A stretch of 64,000 nucleotides of DNA. Source: Poecilobothrus nobilitatus (lineage: Eukaryota; Arthropoda; Insecta; Diptera; Dolichopodidae). The translations under genes were made by a program, and so were the position numbers. Shown in pieces: positions 63,075 to 64,000 of this stretch. The notes under the pieces are model-generated. The model was not told the origin of the DNA, did no database searches, and was given only the letters and a program-made list of their open reading frames with translations. The number at the start of each line of letters is the position of its first letter. Position 1 is the first letter of the stretch. Where the stretch lies: the NCBI GenBank assembly GCA_947095535.1, contig OX352774.1, positions 169,382,200 to 169,446,199 on the forward strand, given 5' to 3'.

Positions 63075-63966
63075 AAATTTTAAAAAAATTAAGGCACACT
63101 TTCGTCAATTTTAAGGTAACCCTGTATTATTAAGAAAAGTTGTTAAAAGAAATAAAAATATAATATTGGAGCTTTCATTTTTGTATATTACTTCAAAAAA
63201 ATTTGGACAGGTGTTTAAAAATAAGGAATTTTTAGTTTTTGACCCCATACAGCTCCGAAACGGGGGGCGATACAAAAATATTTTCTGTAATGACTCATAC
63301 TTATTTTATTTAACTTCTATCAAAATTTCAAGTTTCTAACTTAAACTATTTGCAAGATAGAAGGAGTCAAGAATTTTGCAAATTTTGAGTTTTGCATAAC
63401 GGTAAATTAGGACACCGTATGGCTCAAGTATATATTTATTGTTTATATATTTTTAAAGCTAATAAAATCAGTAAACGTTTAGCGTTTTCAAATTGAAGAT
63501 ACACCTTATATAACTTGTGTTATAACAATTTAAATATAGAGCTTTTTCGAACTTTGGGGGTGTAGCTCCCTAACGGGTGGGGCAATAGAAAAAAGTTGTT
63601 CTATAAAATTAATATTTTTATGATATATATCAGCAGTTAAAATTTCATGGCTCTATTTCAAAAAAAATGTGGGGATCTAAAACTTAGTTGTTCGAGAGCT
63701 ACCCGAAGTTTTGGTCGGATCTCAACCAAAAAAAATGGGGAGCCTACAAATTGATATAAGAATATTTTGTGTTAATTTCAAGACTCTAGCTTTCTTAGTT
63801 TTTCAATTAGCGTGCTGACGGACGGATGGACGGACAAAGCTTAATCGACTCAGAATTTGATTCTGATCCGATTCATATCTTTGAAGGTTTATCTAGCTAG
63901 CTTATTTCGAGATGTTACAAACGAAGGAGCAATGCTAATGTACCCGATCCTTATCGTACGGGTATA
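63075..63966 (-). repeat. TATACCCG-ended dispersed repeat, minus-strand copy
   Basis: The right end TACCCGATCC...CGTACGGGTATA (63941-63966) is the reverse complement of 58594-58620. Inward come CAGCACGCTAATTG (reverse), the GGACGGATGGACGGAC tract (63821-63836), GGTGTAGCTCCCTAACGGG and TTTTGACCCCATACAGCTC, each the mirror of the plus-strand copy. The left edge near ACACTTTCGTCAATTTTAAG mirrors 59490-59510. With 58594-59545 it forms a large inverted pair around the LINE debris. Confidence 0.75.
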
Positions 63967-64000
63967 AAAACCATAAGGATACTAAAATAAAAAATGAATT

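Overview
The window looks like nuclear DNA from an insect. It is very AT-rich (about four fifths A+T by eye), full of homopolymer runs and TATATG/TACATA microsatellites. It has no operons, no bacterial-style ORF density, and no conserved host coding exon that I can recognise. The repeat content (tRNA-derived SINEs, APE-type non-LTR retrotransposons, a Crypton-like tyrosine recombinase relic, and interspersed elements with TATACCC ends and GTCCGTCC cores) recalls higher Diptera. That taxonomic guess is inference only. The segment is best read as an intergenic region or a very large intron.

Layout. 1-9.5 kb is AT-rich DNA with dispersed repeats and a 5'-truncated SINE. 9.5-10.75 kb is an interspersed element with TATACCC ends, an internal 142-bp tandem array and a 3' hairpin, an arrangement resembling Helentron-associated elements. 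14.7-15.3 kb holds the RNase H end of a LINE on the minus strand. 16.6-20.3 kb holds a broken LINE on the plus strand with an endonuclease and part of a reverse transcriptase, followed by a repeat (20.34-20.89 kb). 22.43-24.22 kb is the most striking object: a 1,774-bp element with long terminal inverted repeats and an exact 9-bp target-site duplication. It encloses one 123-codon ORF with a RING-finger-like domain and a second, nested inverted repeat. 26-38.5 kb is mostly AT-rich DNA with three SINE copies, a 28.3-kb MITE-like element and a composite repeat at 29.5-31 kb. 43.06-43.66 kb carries a decayed tyrosine recombinase, followed by a 794-bp element with 15-bp inverted ends. 50.7-54 kb has SINEs, a hairpin element and a duplicated repeat block. 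57.2-58.5 kb carries two LINE 3'-end fragments. 58.6-63.97 kb is a composite block: two copies of one dispersed repeat in opposite orientation flank LINE ORF1 and endonuclease debris and a perfect 22-bp palindrome.

Only one ORF looks like a candidate functional protein, the RING-like ORF at 23544-23915. Even that has lost two of the canonical zinc ligands. All other recognisable coding matter is decayed transposon sequence. No rRNA, functional tRNA, CRISPR array or bacterial regulatory element was seen.
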